A stretch of 64,000 bases of DNA from contig NZ_MWFK01000001.1 of the NCBI RefSeq assembly GCF_002078175.1, forward strand, positions 4,092,001 through 4,156,000. The letters are read 5' to 3'. The position numbers and the translations under genes were made by a program. Position 1 is the stretch's first letter, and every line of letters begins with the position of its first letter. Below, one piece after another: positions 16,846 to 26,497 of this stretch. The notes beneath the pieces are model-generated. The model saw only the letters and a program-made list of their open reading frames with translations, had not been told where the DNA came from and did no database searches. The stretch is from Streptomyces sp. M41(2017) (GTDB lineage Bacteria; Actinomycetota; Actinomycetes; Streptomycetales; Streptomycetaceae).

Positions 16846-17754
16846 GTGACTGGCTCGACCCCTCCTTGGAAGCGCCGCTTCCCCAGGGGAGCGGACGGAG
16901 GGCCCCACGAGGGCCCTGAAGGCGTGCGTGACGACGAGCGGGGCTCTTCCGAAGAGGGATCAGCCTCGCTCGACCGGGCGGCCGCCACAGGCGACCTGAC
17001 GGCCTCGCCGGACACTCCCGCACCCGCCGCGAGGCGGCGTGTGGCCGCGGTCCGGGACGGGGTCAAGAAGGGCGTCCAGAAGAGCGGCAGCCGGGCCAGG
17101 GCGGGCCTGGCGTATCTCGCCGACCGCATCATCGATCTCGCCCCGCGGGTTCCCGTTCGGGACCTCGCGACCCTCCGCAGGCAGTTCCCGGGCCTCGGCC
17201 CCGAAGAGCTCGCGGACAAGCTCGTGGCGGGTGCCGCCGCCGCGACCTCCACCGTCGGTGCCGGAGTCGGTGCCGCCGCCATGCTGCCGGTGCCGCCCGC
17301 CATGCCCACCGAGCTGGCCGCCGAGATCACCGGCGTCGCCGCGATCGAACTCAAACTGATCGCCGAGCTCCACGAGGTCTACGGCATCAGGCCGCCCGGC
17401 AACCTCAAGCAGCGCAGCACCGCGTATCTGAACTCCTGGTCGGGCGAGCGCGGGATCGACGTGACCAAGCCCGTGACGATCAATGCCGCGCTCGGCGGTC
17501 AGATGAAGCGCGAGCTGCGCCAGCAGATCATGAAGCGTACGGTCCGCGACCTGCCCAACCTGATGCCGTTCATGGTCGGCGCCGCGGTCGGAGCGGTGAT
17601 GAACCGACGGGACACCAAGCGTCTGGCGGGTCACATCCGCAAGGACCTGCGCAAGATGCAGGTGCCGTGGGACGCCCTTCCGGAGCTTCCTCCGCTGGAG
17701 GAGCCGGCCGATCCGCTGCGGATCGGCGAGATCCCCAAAGAGCTGGGGCACTGA
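16846..17754 (+). CDS. Conserved hypothetical protein of streptomycetes
   Basis: A 302-residue protein starting 13 bases after the DUF4193 gene with GTG. The first 70 residues are polar and disordered. Then comes a basic segment (VKKGVQKSGSRARAG), a small-residue-rich hydrophobic stretch near 130-165 (LVAGAAAATSTVGAGVGAAA, MLPVPPAMPTELAAE) and a second one near 238-252 (LMPFMVGAAVGAVMN). It may associate with the membrane. I recognise no domain with a known activity. The close spacing implies co-transcription with DUF4193. Confidence 0.75.
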   Translation: MTGSTPPWKRRFPRGADGGPHEGPEGVRDDERGSSEEGSASLDRAAATGDLTASPDTPAPAARRRVAAVRDGVKKGVQKSGSRARAGLAYLADRIIDLAPRVPVRDLATLRRQFPGLGPEELADKLVAGAAAATSTVGAGVGAAAMLPVPPAMPTELAAEITGVAAIELKLIAELHEVYGIRPPGNLKQRSTAYLNSWSGERGIDVTKPVTINAALGGQMKRELRQQIMKRTVRDLPNLMPFMVGAAVGAVMNRRDTKRLAGHIRKDLRKMQVPWDALPELPPLEEPADPLRIGEIPKELGH

Positions 17755-17777
17755 CGAGCGGACGCCGGGAGCGTTCC

Positions 17778-17807
17778 CCAGGGCCTGCCGCCCGGATCAG
17801 GCCCTGG
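17778..17807. terminator. Terminator between convergent genes
   Basis: A 10-bp perfect stem (17778-17787 with 17798-17807) and a 10-base loop, located just after the 16846 gene and at the end of the DUF3093 gene. Confidence 0.65.
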
Positions 17808-17810
17808 CGG

Positions 17811-18293
17811 TCATTCGTGCGGCGTGACCGGCCGACCGGACGCCCGCGCCGCTTCCAGAGCGGCGATCAGACGCTCCGGCTCCCGCGTCGACAGGTACAG
17901 GTAGGGCGTCGGGTCCGCCGGGTCCGTGACCTGGACGCGCAGGGCGGTCGGGATGTACGAGCGCAGCAGCATGAAGGCGCGGGTGTCGGCCTTGTGCGTG
18001 CGCCAGGCGCGCGCCTCCTCCTGGTCCAGGATCTCCGCGTCCCCGAGGGCCGCGACCGGGATCCTCGCGTCGCCGGCGATCAGCGCGTCGCCGACCACCC
18101 GGATGCGGATCGAGCCGTACGCGCTGGCCGCGACCGCCGCCACGGCGGTGCCGCCGACGAGGGCTCCCAGCATCGGAAGGGTGCCGAACGGGAGGAAGAC
18201 CAGGGCCATCGCGAGCCCGACCAGGAAGCTGATCACCCACCACGACTTGGGTGCGGTGAGGCGTTCTTCGTACGGGGATGCGGAGAGCTGCAT
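17811..18293 (-). CDS. DUF3093 membrane protein
   Basis: A 160-residue protein of the DUF3093 family. Two membrane helices near residues 18-36 (WVISFLVGLAMALVFLPFG) and 39-58 are followed by a beta-rich cytoplasmic domain. The latter contains ADTRAFMLLRSYIPTALR and DPTPYLYLSTREPERL, typical of the family. It lies beside dut, as in mycobacteria. Function unknown. Confidence 0.88.
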   Translation of the reverse strand: MQLSASPYEERLTAPKSWWVISFLVGLAMALVFLPFGTLPMLGALVGGTAVAAVAASAYGSIRIRVVGDALIAGDARIPVAALGDAEILDQEEARAWRTHKADTRAFMLLRSYIPTALRVQVTDPADPTPYLYLSTREPERLIAALEAARASGRPVTPHE

Positions 18294-18337
18294 GAAGCCA
18301 AGCTTGGCACGGTGCGAAGACTTGGTGGACGCGCGGG

Positions 18338-18343
18338 TAAGGT
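18338..18343 (+). promoter_or_regulatory. -10 element of a leaderless transcript
   Basis: TAAGGT ends eight bases before GTG 18352, and no Shine-Dalgarno sequence precedes that start. This spacing places transcription start at or next to the start codon. The -35 is not clear. Confidence 0.45.
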
Positions 18344-18351
18344 CTGCGCCT

Positions 18352-18936
18352 GTGAGTGGTACTTCCGCAGCTCTGACGCCTCCCGCCGACGCCGTCGCGC
18401 CGGTGCGCCACCCCGACGCGCCCGCTCCCGGTGAGCCCCTCGGAGCACACTACGAACACTGTTTCGGGTGCGGTGGGGGACAGCCCCACGGACTCCATCT
18501 GGAGGCCCGCGCGGGGGAGGGCGTCCGCATCACCGCGGAGTTCACCGTGCGGCCCGTGCACCAGGGCGCCCCCGGTCTCGCGCACGGTGGTGTCCTCGCC
18601 ACCGCGCTGGACGAGACGCTCGGCTCCCTGAACTGGCTGCTGCGGACGATCGCCGTGACGGGGAGGCTGGAGACCGACTTCGTGCGCCCCGTCCCCGTCG
18701 ACACGGTGCTGTATCTGGAGGCCGAGGTCACCGCGGTGGCCGGCCGGAAGATCTACTGCACCGCCACCGGTCGGATCGGCGGCCCCGACGGGCCCGTCGC
18801 CGTCCGCGCCGATGCCCTGTTCGTCGAGGTGAAGGTCGACCACTTCATCGACAACGGACGCCCGGAGGAGATCCGGGCCGCCATGAACGACCCGGACCAG
18901 ATCCGGCGAGCCCGTGCCTTCGAGGTGAACCCGTGA
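18352..18936 (+). CDS. PaaI-type hotdog thioesterase
   Basis: A 194-residue single hotdog-fold thioesterase. The GLAHGGVLATALDETLG segment near residue 80 holds the His-Gly-Gly and acidic catalytic residues of the PaaI/4HBT group. A Cys-rich stretch precedes it (YEHCFGCGGGQPHGLHL). The family hydrolyses acyl-CoA thioesters. The start is probably leaderless. The stop overlaps the dut start (GTGA), coupling it to dut. Confidence 0.88.
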   Translation: MSGTSAALTPPADAVAPVRHPDAPAPGEPLGAHYEHCFGCGGGQPHGLHLEARAGEGVRITAEFTVRPVHQGAPGLAHGGVLATALDETLGSLNWLLRTIAVTGRLETDFVRPVPVDTVLYLEAEVTAVAGRKIYCTATGRIGGPDGPVAVRADALFVEVKVDHFIDNGRPEEIRAAMNDPDQIRRARAFEVNP

Positions 18937-19457
18937 CCCGTGACCCCCGCCCCGAACTCGACGTGCTGATCCGCCGCGTCGACCCGGACGTCCCGCTTCC
19001 CGAGTACGCGCTCCCCGGCGACGCCGGGGCGGATCTCCGGACCACCGAGAGCCGCGAGCTCAAGCCCGGCGAACGGGCCGTTCTGCCGACGGGCGTGTCC
19101 ATCGCGCTGCCCGAGGGCTACGCGGCCTTCGTGCACCCGCGCTCCGGCCTCGCCGCCCGCTGCGGCGTCGCCCTCGTGAATGCCCCGGGGACGGTTGATG
19201 CCGGGTACCGTGGGGAGATCAAGGTGATCGTGGTGAATCTCGACCCGCACGAGGTGGTGCGGTTCGAGCGCTTCGACCGGATTGCTCAACTGGTCGTCCA
19301 GCAGGTCGAGAAGGTTCGCTTCCGGGAGGTGGCGGAACTTCCCGACTCGGCGCGGGCCGCAGGGGGCTTCGGGTCCACCGGCGGCCATGCCGTCATGGAC
19401 AGCACAACGGGTGGGAATCGATACGCTTCGGTCGTATCCGACCGGGAAGGACAGTGA
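18933..19457 (+). CDS. dut: Deoxyuridine 5'-triphosphate nucleotidohydrolase
   Basis: A 174-residue trimeric dUTPase that removes dUTP and supplies dUMP for dTTP synthesis. All five family motifs are visible: PGDAGADLRT (motif 1), HPRSGLAARCGV (motif 2), GTVDAGYRGEIKV with the catalytic Asp (motif 3), RIAQLVVQ (motif 4) and AAGGFGSTGGH (motif 5). GTG 18933 overlaps the thioesterase stop. The C-terminal tail after motif 5 is longer than in E. coli. Confidence 0.95.
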   Translation: MTRDPRPELDVLIRRVDPDVPLPEYALPGDAGADLRTTESRELKPGERAVLPTGVSIALPEGYAAFVHPRSGLAARCGVALVNAPGTVDAGYRGEIKVIVVNLDPHEVVRFERFDRIAQLVVQQVEKVRFREVAELPDSARAAGGFGSTGGHAVMDSTTGGNRYASVVSDREGQ

Positions 19458-19458
19458 C

Positions 19459-20223
19459 GTGTTCGGACGTCGCAAGAAGGGCAGTGCCGCCGAGGACGCG
19501 GCGGGCGAGGCCGAGCAGGTCGTCGACGGCGTCGACTCTGAGGTGGACGAGAACGAGGGCCGCGAGCGCGTGCGCCTCGAACCCGAGCCGCGCCCCGATG
19601 GACCCTGGGACGGTACCGAGGTCCGTGACCCCTCCGAGGGCCGCGTGGACCTGGGTGGCCTCTTCGTACCCGGAGTGGACGGCATGGAGCTGCGTGTCGA
19701 GGTCGCGGGTGACGCGATCGTCGCCGCGACCGTCGTCCTGAAGGACAGTGCCGTGCAGCTGCAGGCCTTCGCCGCTCCCAAGCGCGAGGGCATCTGGGGT
19801 GAGGTGCGCGAGGAGATCGCCTCCGGGATCACCCAGCAGGGCGGGGTCATCGACGAGGTCGAGGGCCCGCTGGGCTGGGAGCTGCGGGCCCAGGTGCCCG
19901 TGCAGCTGCCGGACGGCACGGGCGGTTTCCAGGTCGTGCGCTTCGTCGGCGTGGATGGCCCCCGCTGGTTCCTGCGCGGAGTGATCTCCGGGCAGGGCGC
20001 GGTGCAGCCGCAGGCCGCGGGCCTGCTGGAGCAGATCTTCCGGGACACGGTCGTCGTGCGCGGTGAGGGTCCGATGGCCCCCCGTGACCCGATCGTCCTG
20101 AAGCTCCCGAATGACGCGCAGATGGTTCCCGAGGGTGTCCAGCAGGAGGAGCAGAGCGGATCCCGCTTCTCCGGCGGCATGGGACAGCTGCAGCGCGGAC
20201 CGGAGATCACCGAGGTTCGCTAG
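19459..20223 (+). CDS. DUF3710 domain protein
   Basis: A 254-residue actinobacterial protein of the DUF3710 family, starting one base after dut with GGAAGGA as the ribosome site. The N-terminus (MFGRRKKGSAAEDAAGEA) and the next 55 residues are charged; the rest is a compact alpha/beta domain (VDLGGLFVPGVDGMELRVEV; PRWFLRGVISGQGA). No enzyme motif is visible. The dut-DUF3710 pairing is also found in mycobacteria. Confidence 0.88.
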   Translation: MFGRRKKGSAAEDAAGEAEQVVDGVDSEVDENEGRERVRLEPEPRPDGPWDGTEVRDPSEGRVDLGGLFVPGVDGMELRVEVAGDAIVAATVVLKDSAVQLQAFAAPKREGIWGEVREEIASGITQQGGVIDEVEGPLGWELRAQVPVQLPDGTGGFQVVRFVGVDGPRWFLRGVISGQGAVQPQAAGLLEQIFRDTVVVRGEGPMAPRDPIVLKLPNDAQMVPEGVQQEEQSGSRFSGGMGQLQRGPEITEVR

Positions 20224-20236
20224 CGGGTCATCAGGC

Positions 20237-20264
20237 GGGCCGCATCCCCATCGGGATGCGGCCC
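20237..20264 (+). terminator. Terminator after the PaaI-dut-DUF3710 operon
   Basis: A 12-bp perfect stem (20237-20248 with 20253-20264), a 4-base loop, then TTT. It starts 14 bases after the DUF3710 stop. Confidence 0.85.
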
Positions 20265-20382
20265 TTTCCTGTGTCCGGGGTTCCCGTGGACACCCGGAGG
20301 CCCGGTGCCCGGGGGCCCGGGGCTGACCATCTCAAGTTCTCGTACATGAACGGCAGTTGAGCAGCGGGTCTTTCTTCAGGCC

Positions 20383-20411
20383 TTGACGGAAGCCTGGTCC
20401 GTACCTATGGT
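20383..20411 (+). promoter_or_regulatory. Strong promoter of the alginate-lyase-like gene
   Basis: TTGACG and TATGGT separated by 17 bases, close to the consensus for the housekeeping sigma factor HrdB. It leaves a leader of about 60 bases before ATG 20476. Confidence 0.75.
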
Positions 20412-20475
20412 CACCGGCCAGCGCACATGTTCAGCATTCCATGCGTCGTTCACATACAAGAACGGATGGCTCTGC

Positions 20476-21696
20476 ATGTCCGACACCCCCACACCCCGGC
20501 GCCACCGACGGCGTCCCGCGTTCCTCGTCATGGCGGCCGCGGCCACCGCCGCGCTCGTCGGAACGCTCCTGTCCGGTCCCGGCGCACACCGCGCCGAGGC
20601 CGCGCCCGCGGCCTTCGTCCATCCCGGAGTCACCGTCTCCAAGGGCCAGTTGGACTTCGCCCGCACCCAGGTACTGGCCGGCGCGCAGCCCTGGAAGGGC
20701 GCCTACGACCAGATGATGGCGAGCAGATACGCCTCGCTCACCCGCACCCCCGCGCCGCGTGCCACCGTCGAGTGCGGCTCGTACTCCAACCCCAACTACG
20801 GCTGTACGGACGAGCGCGAGGACGCCATCGCCGCGTACACCGACGCGCTCGCCTGGTACGTCACTCGCGACGAGCGGTACGCGAAGAAGGCCATCGAGCT
20901 GATGGACGCCTGGTCCGCCGTGATCAAGGACCACACCAACAGCAACGCGCCCCTGCAGACCGGCTGGGCCGGCTCCTCCTGGCCCAAGGCCGCCGAGATC
21001 ATCAAGTACACGTACACCGGCTCCTGGGCCAACTCGGGCCGCTTCGCGACCATGCTGCGCACCGTGTACCTGCCCGAGATCATCAACGGCTCCAACTCCA
21101 ACGGGAACTGGGAGCTGTCGATGATGGAGGCCGCCGTCGGCATCTCCGTCTTCCTGGAGGACAAGACGTCGTACGACAAGGCAATGGCGAGGTTCCGGAC
21201 GCGCACCGCCGCGTACGTCTACCTGGCCGGCGACGGTTCCGTGCCCAAGACCGTGCCGAGCCAGAACCTCGACACCACGGCCAAGATCGTCAGCTACTGG
21301 CAGGGACAGTCCACCTTCGTCACAGGGCTCACCCAGGAGACCTGCCGCGACTTCACGCACACCGGGTACGGCATCTCCGCCATCTCGCACATCGCCGAGA
21401 CCAGCCGGATCCAGGGCCAGGACCTGTACGGCACCGACGTGGGGGAGAGGCTGCGGCAGGCGCTCGGCTTCCAGGCGAAGTACCAGCTCGGCGCGGCCGT
21501 CCCGAGCTCGCTGTGCGGTGGCTCGCTCAACCTCGGGCTCGGTCCCGTCACCGAGGTCGGCTACAACGCCCTGCACAACCGCCTGGGCATCGCGATGACC
21601 AACACCCAGAACCTCACCCAGCAGAACCGCCCGGCCGGCAGCAACAACCTGTTCGTCGCGTGGGAGACCCTGACGCACGGCGACAATCCCGCGTGA
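20476..21696 (+). CDS. Secreted alginate-lyase-family protein
   Basis: A 406-residue exported protein. The N-terminus is a long Arg-rich signal peptide (PRRHRRRPAFLVMAAAATAA, cleavage near AEA-APA, residue 43). Tat export is possible though the twin-arginine motif is imperfect. The mature part matches the alpha/alpha-toroid alginate lyase family. Features are the paired Asn/His-type segments DHTNSNAPLQTGWAGSSWPK near residue 155, INGSNSNGNWELSMMEAAVG near residue 210 and YGISAISHIAETSR near residue 325. The family cleaves uronate polysaccharides; real substrate unknown. It stands alone between terminators. Confidence 0.82.
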   Translation: MSDTPTPRRHRRRPAFLVMAAAATAALVGTLLSGPGAHRAEAAPAAFVHPGVTVSKGQLDFARTQVLAGAQPWKGAYDQMMASRYASLTRTPAPRATVECGSYSNPNYGCTDEREDAIAAYTDALAWYVTRDERYAKKAIELMDAWSAVIKDHTNSNAPLQTGWAGSSWPKAAEIIKYTYTGSWANSGRFATMLRTVYLPEIINGSNSNGNWELSMMEAAVGISVFLEDKTSYDKAMARFRTRTAAYVYLAGDGSVPKTVPSQNLDTTAKIVSYWQGQSTFVTGLTQETCRDFTHTGYGISAISHIAETSRIQGQDLYGTDVGERLRQALGFQAKYQLGAAVPSSLCGGSLNLGLGPVTEVGYNALHNRLGIAMTNTQNLTQQNRPAGSNNLFVAWETLTHGDNPA

Positions 21697-21731
21697 ACCG
21701 AAACGAGGGTCTCGTGCGATGAACCATTGAG

Positions 21732-21768
21732 GGACCGGGCGTCGGGTCGCGATACTGGCGCCCGGTCC
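21732..21768 (+). terminator. Probable terminator after the alginate-lyase-like gene
   Basis: GGACCGGGCG at 21732-21741 pairs with 21759-21768, allowing one adjustment at the loop side. The loop is about 17 bases. Confidence 0.5.
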
Positions 21769-21791
21769 ACGGGGGATCACGGGGAGGGAAC

Positions 21792-22502
<711 letters not shown>

Positions 22503-22682
22503 GGGGCGGTGTCCGGGTCTCCCCTCGGCACGTCGCGGGGCGCGGCCCGCCGTGCGGGGCCGCTCGGGCATCAGGGTTGCGTCAAGGACGTCCTCCGACC
22601 GGCCTCTCGTCCCCTTTGCCGGAATTCCTGGCCGTAAGGTCGACGCTGCGTACACGGCGGTGACAGGAAGACAATAGGACTC

Positions 22683-25226
22683 ATGGGACGCGGCAAGCTT
22701 CGGATCTATCTCGGTGCGGCACCGGGCGTCGGCAAGACGTACGCGATGCTCTCCGAGGCGCACCGCCGTGTCGAGCGCGGGACCGACTGCGTGGTGGCGT
22801 TCGTCGAGCACCATCACCGGCCCCGCACCGAGGTGATGCTGCACGGACTGGAGCAGGTCCAGCGCCGGGAGCTGGAGTACCGGGGCGGCGCCTTCACCGA
22901 GATGGACGTCGACGCGGTGCTCGACCGCGCCCCCGCCGTCGCCCTGGTGGACGAACTGGCCCATACGAACGTCCCCGGCTCGCGCAACGCCAAGCGCTGG
23001 CAGGACGTGGAGGAACTGCTCGCCGCCGGCATCGACGTCGTCTCCACCGTCAACATCCAGCACCTGGAGTCACTCGGCGACGTCGTCGAGTCGATAACGG
23101 GGGTGCGGCAGCGGGAGACCGTGCCCGACGAGGTGGTCCGGCGGGCCGACCAGATCGAGCTGGTCGACATGTCGCCACCCGCGCTGCGCCGCCGTATGGC
23201 CCACGGCAACATCTACAAGTCGGACAAGGTCGACGCCGCGCTGTCCAACTACTTCCGCCCCGGAAACCTCACGGCCCTGCGGGAGCTCGCGCTGCTCTGG
23301 GTCGCCGACCGTGTCGACGAGTACCTGACCGAGTACCGCAGCGAGCACCGGGTCTCCAAGATCTGGGGCTCGCGGGAGCGGATCGTCGTCGGACTGACCG
23401 GCGGCCCCGAGGGACGGACGCTGATCCGGCGGGCCGCGCGGCTCGCCGAGAAGGGCGCCGGAGGCGAGGTGATGGCCGTCTACATCGCGCGCAGCGACGG
23501 GCTGACCGCCGCCTCACCGAAGGAGCTGGCCCTCCAGCGCACCCTGGTCGAGGACCTGGGCGGCACCTTCCACCACGTGGTGGGCGACGACATACCCGCC
23601 TCCCTGCTGGACTTCGCGCGCGGGGTCAACGCCACCCAGATCGTCCTCGGCTCCTCGCGGCGCAAGACCTGGCAGTACGTCTTCGGGCCGGGCGTCGGTG
23701 TCACCGTCGCCCGCGAGTCGGGACCCGACCTGGACGTCCACATCGTCACCCACGAGGAGGTCGCCAAGGGCCGGGGGCTGCCCGTGGCACGCGGGGCCCG
23801 GCTCGGGCGCTCCCGGATCATCTGGGGCTGGCTGATCGGCGTGGGCGGCCCGGTGGTGCTGGCGCTGCTGCTGAACACCATCGACCTCGGCCTCGCCAAC
23901 GACATGCTGCTCTTCCTGGCCGTCACGGTCGCGGCCGCCCTGCTCGGCGGACTCCTCCCGGCACTGGCCTCCGCCGCCTTCGGATCCCTGCTCCTGAACT
24001 ACTTCTACACACCCCCCTTGCACCGGCTGACGGTCGCCGATCCGAAGAACATCGTCGCCATCGTGATCTTCGTGGGTGTCGCCGTCTCCGTCGCCTCGGT
24101 GGTGGACCTGGCGGCCCGCCGTACCCACCAGGCGGCGCGGCTGCGCGCCGAGTCGGAGATCCTCTCCTTCCTCGCGGGCAGCGTGCTGCGCGGCGAGACC
24201 AGCCTGGAGGCCCTGCTGGAGAGGGTCCGCGAGACCTTCGCGATGGAGTCCGTCGCGCTGCTGGAGCGGGTGAACGACGTCGAACCCTGGACCTGTGCCG
24301 GCAGCGTCGGACCGGATCCCTCGGCCCGTCCCGAGGACGCGGACGTCGACATGCCCGTCGGCGACCACATGGCGCTCGCCCTGTCCGGGCGGGTGCTGCC
24401 CGCCTCCGACCGCCGGGTGCTGGCGGCCTTCGCCGCCCAGGCCGCGGTCGTGCTCGACCGCCAGCGTCTCCAGCACGAGGCCGACCAGGCCAAGGAGCTG
24501 GCCGAGGGCAACCGCATCCGCACCGCCCTGCTGGCCGCCGTCAGCCACGACCTGCGCACCCCGCTCGCCGGGATCAAGGCCTCGGTGTCGTCGCTGCGCT
24601 CGGACGACGTCGCCTGGTCCGAGGAGGACCAGGCCGAACTCCTGGAGGGCATCGAGGACGGCGCCGACCGCCTCGACCACCTCGTGGGCAACCTGCTGGA
24701 CATGTCCCGGCTCCAGACCGGCACCGTCGCCCCGCTGATCCGCGAGATCGACCTCGACGAGGTGGTCCCCGTGGCGCTCGGCGGTGTCCCCGAGGACAGC
24801 GTGGACCTGGAGATCCCCGAGAGCCTGCCGATGGTCGCCGTCGACGCCGGACTCCTGGAGCGCGCCGTCGCCAACCTCGTCGAGAACGCCGTCAAGTACA
24901 GCCCCCTCGACGCGCGGGTCATGGTCGCCGCGAGCGCCATCGCCGACCGCGTCGAGGTCCGGGTGGTCGACCGCGGCCCCGGCGTCCCGGACGAGGCCAA
25001 GGACCGCATCTTCGCGCCCTTCCAGCGCTACGGTGACGCCCCGCGCGGCAACGGAGTGGGCCTCGGCCTCGCCGTCGCCCGCGGCTTCACCGAGGCCATG
25101 GGCGGCACCCTCAACGCCGAGGACACCCCCGGCGGCGGACTCACCATGGTGCTCACGCTGCGGGCCGTGGCCCGCAGACCCGGCGTGGCCGCCCCGTCAG
25201 CAGTCGCAGAAAGGCAGGCCTCATGA
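22683..25226 (+). CDS. kdpD: KdpD, osmosensitive K+ channel sensor kinase
   Basis: An 847-residue sensor kinase. The N-terminal KdpD domain has GAAPGVGKTYAMLSEAH (Walker A-like) and ALVDELAHTNVPGSRNAKRW. A universal-stress-like domain lies around 235-365. Four membrane helices cover about 380-480, a GAF-like region 505-610, HisKA near 620 (VSHDLRTPLAGIK) and HATPase near 730-830 (NLVENAVKYS, GVGLGLAVARG). It controls kdpFABC expression in response to low K+ or turgor. The kdpFABC pump genes are absent nearby. Its stop overlaps kdpE (ATGA). Confidence 0.95.
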   Translation: MGRGKLRIYLGAAPGVGKTYAMLSEAHRRVERGTDCVVAFVEHHHRPRTEVMLHGLEQVQRRELEYRGGAFTEMDVDAVLDRAPAVALVDELAHTNVPGSRNAKRWQDVEELLAAGIDVVSTVNIQHLESLGDVVESITGVRQRETVPDEVVRRADQIELVDMSPPALRRRMAHGNIYKSDKVDAALSNYFRPGNLTALRELALLWVADRVDEYLTEYRSEHRVSKIWGSRERIVVGLTGGPEGRTLIRRAARLAEKGAGGEVMAVYIARSDGLTAASPKELALQRTLVEDLGGTFHHVVGDDIPASLLDFARGVNATQIVLGSSRRKTWQYVFGPGVGVTVARESGPDLDVHIVTHEEVAKGRGLPVARGARLGRSRIIWGWLIGVGGPVVLALLLNTIDLGLANDMLLFLAVTVAAALLGGLLPALASAAFGSLLLNYFYTPPLHRLTVADPKNIVAIVIFVGVAVSVASVVDLAARRTHQAARLRAESEILSFLAGSVLRGETSLEALLERVRETFAMESVALLERVNDVEPWTCAGSVGPDPSARPEDADVDMPVGDHMALALSGRVLPASDRRVLAAFAAQAAVVLDRQRLQHEADQAKELAEGNRIRTALLAAVSHDLRTPLAGIKASVSSLRSDDVAWSEEDQAELLEGIEDGADRLDHLVGNLLDMSRLQTGTVAPLIREIDLDEVVPVALGGVPEDSVDLEIPESLPMVAVDAGLLERAVANLVENAVKYSPLDARVMVAASAIADRVEVRVVDRGPGVPDEAKDRIFAPFQRYGDAPRGNGVGLGLAVARGFTEAMGGTLNAEDTPGGGLTMVLTLRAVARRPGVAAPSAVAERQAS

Positions 25227-25906
25227 CCCGGGTCCTCGTGGTCGACGACGAGCCGCAGATCACCCGAGCCCTCGTGATCAACCTGAAGGCACGCAAGTAC
25301 GAGGTCGACGCGGCCCCCGACGGAGCCACCGCGCTGCAGCTCGCCGCCGCCCGGCACCCCGACGTCATCGTCCTCGACCTCGGCCTGCCCGACATGGACG
25401 GCGTCGAGGTGATCAAGGGGCTGCGCGGCTGGACCCGGGTGCCCATCCTGGTGCTGTCCGCCCGGCACTCCTCCGACGAGAAGGTCGAGGCGCTCGACGC
25501 GGGCGCCGACGACTACGTCACCAAGCCCTTCGGCATGGACGAGCTGCTCGCCCGGCTGCGCGCCGCGGTCCGCCGCGCGGAGCCCACGGGAGGAGGCGAG
25601 GACGACGTGATCGTGGAGACCGCGGGGTTCACCGTCGACCTGGCGGCGAAGAAGGTGCACCGCGACGGCCGGGACGTCCGCCTCACCCCCACCGAGTGGC
25701 ACCTGCTGGAGGTCCTGGTGCGCAACACGGGCCGGCTCGTCAGCCAGAAGCAGCTCCTCCAGGAGGTGTGGGGACCCTCGTACGGGACGGAGACGAACTA
25801 CCTGAGGGTCTACATGGCCCAGCTGCGCCGCAAGCTGGAGGCCGACCCCTCGCACCCCAAGCACTTCATGACCGAGCCGGGAATGGGCTACCGGTTCGAG
25901 CGGTGA
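25223..25906 (+). CDS. kdpE: KdpE, OmpR-type response regulator
   Basis: A 227-residue response regulator. The receiver has VVDDEPQITRA, the phospho-acceptor in VIVLDLGLPDMDGVE (Asp near residue 52) and YVTKPFGMDELLAR. The winged helix follows (LTPTEWHLLEVLVRNTGRLV). It is translationally coupled to kdpD by a 4-base overlap. KdpE normally activates kdpFABC; its targets here are outside the window or among neighbouring K+ genes. Confidence 0.95.
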   Translation: MTRVLVVDDEPQITRALVINLKARKYEVDAAPDGATALQLAAARHPDVIVLDLGLPDMDGVEVIKGLRGWTRVPILVLSARHSSDEKVEALDAGADDYVTKPFGMDELLARLRAAVRRAEPTGGGEDDVIVETAGFTVDLAAKKVHRDGRDVRLTPTEWHLLEVLVRNTGRLVSQKQLLQEVWGPSYGTETNYLRVYMAQLRRKLEADPSHPKHFMTEPGMGYRFER

Positions 25907-25929
25907 CCCGCCTTCCCGTGCGAGGCGGG
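25907..25929 (+). terminator. Weak hairpin after kdpE
   Basis: CCCGCCT directly after the kdpE stop pairs with AGGCGGG at 25923-25929 around a 9-base loop. It is short, so termination is uncertain. Confidence 0.35.
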
Positions 25930-26083
25930 ACGCGGTGTGCGGTGCGTGAACACGGGGAACGCCGGTTCGGGCGATCACGCGCGTGCATGTACGGAACGGG
26001 ACGCCGCGGGCGGTCCCGGCGACCCCCGCGAGCCCCGGTTCGGCCCGGGGAAGCGCGGGTACGTAGGTGTCAACGCTCACCGG

Positions 26084-26089
26084 TAGGCT
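26084..26089 (+). promoter_or_regulatory. -10 element of a leaderless transcript
   Basis: TAGGCT ends six bases before ATG 26096, and there is no Shine-Dalgarno sequence. This is the usual spacing for leaderless transcription starting at the A of ATG. Confidence 0.5.
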
Positions 26090-26095
26090 TTCGGT

Positions 26096-26494
26096 ATGAG
26101 TGCTGTTCCTCGTTCCGAAAAGCCGGCGGGCCGGTTCCGGCGCATGATGGACCGGCTCTCCTCGACCCAGGAGGACCTGGAGTCCGAGGAGCTGCGGGAG
26201 GACACCGCGACCGCGGGCTGCACCCGTATCGGCGACTGCCAGGACCGGCAGATCGTCACGGTTACTGGTACCTTGCGCACGGTCACTCTGCGGCCGCGGG
26301 CCGGTGTCCCGGCCCTGGAGGCCGAGCTGTTCGACGGTTCGGCCGCCCTGGACGTGGTCTGGCTCGGCCGCCGCTCCATCGTCGGCATCGAGCCCGGGCG
26401 CAAGCTCATCGCTTCCGGCCGCATCTCGATGAGCCGGGGCCGTAGGGTGCTGTTCAATCCGAAGTACGAACTCAGACCGCTCGGACGGGAGTAG
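26096..26494 (+). CDS. OB-fold nucleic-acid-binding-like protein
   Basis: A 132-residue protein with an OB fold from about residue 45 (TVTGTLRTVTLRPRAGVPAL; ALDVVWLGRRSIVGIEPG; LIASGRISMSRGRRVLFNPK), similar to the RecG-wedge/tRNA-anticodon type fold. The first 40 residues are charged and helical. It precedes DUF3159 by three bases. The same pair occurs next to the trkA genes in mycobacteria. Function unknown. Confidence 0.85.
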   Translation: MSAVPRSEKPAGRFRRMMDRLSSTQEDLESEELREDTATAGCTRIGDCQDRQIVTVTGTLRTVTLRPRAGVPALEAELFDGSAALDVVWLGRRSIVGIEPGRKLIASGRISMSRGRRVLFNPKYELRPLGRE

Positions 26495-26497
26495 CCG

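Noticed and set aside
22683..25906. kdpFABC next to kdpDE
   Set aside because: Both flanks were read; the genes there are an ABC ATPase and an OB-fold protein. No K+ ATPase motif (DKTGT) is present in the neighbourhood.
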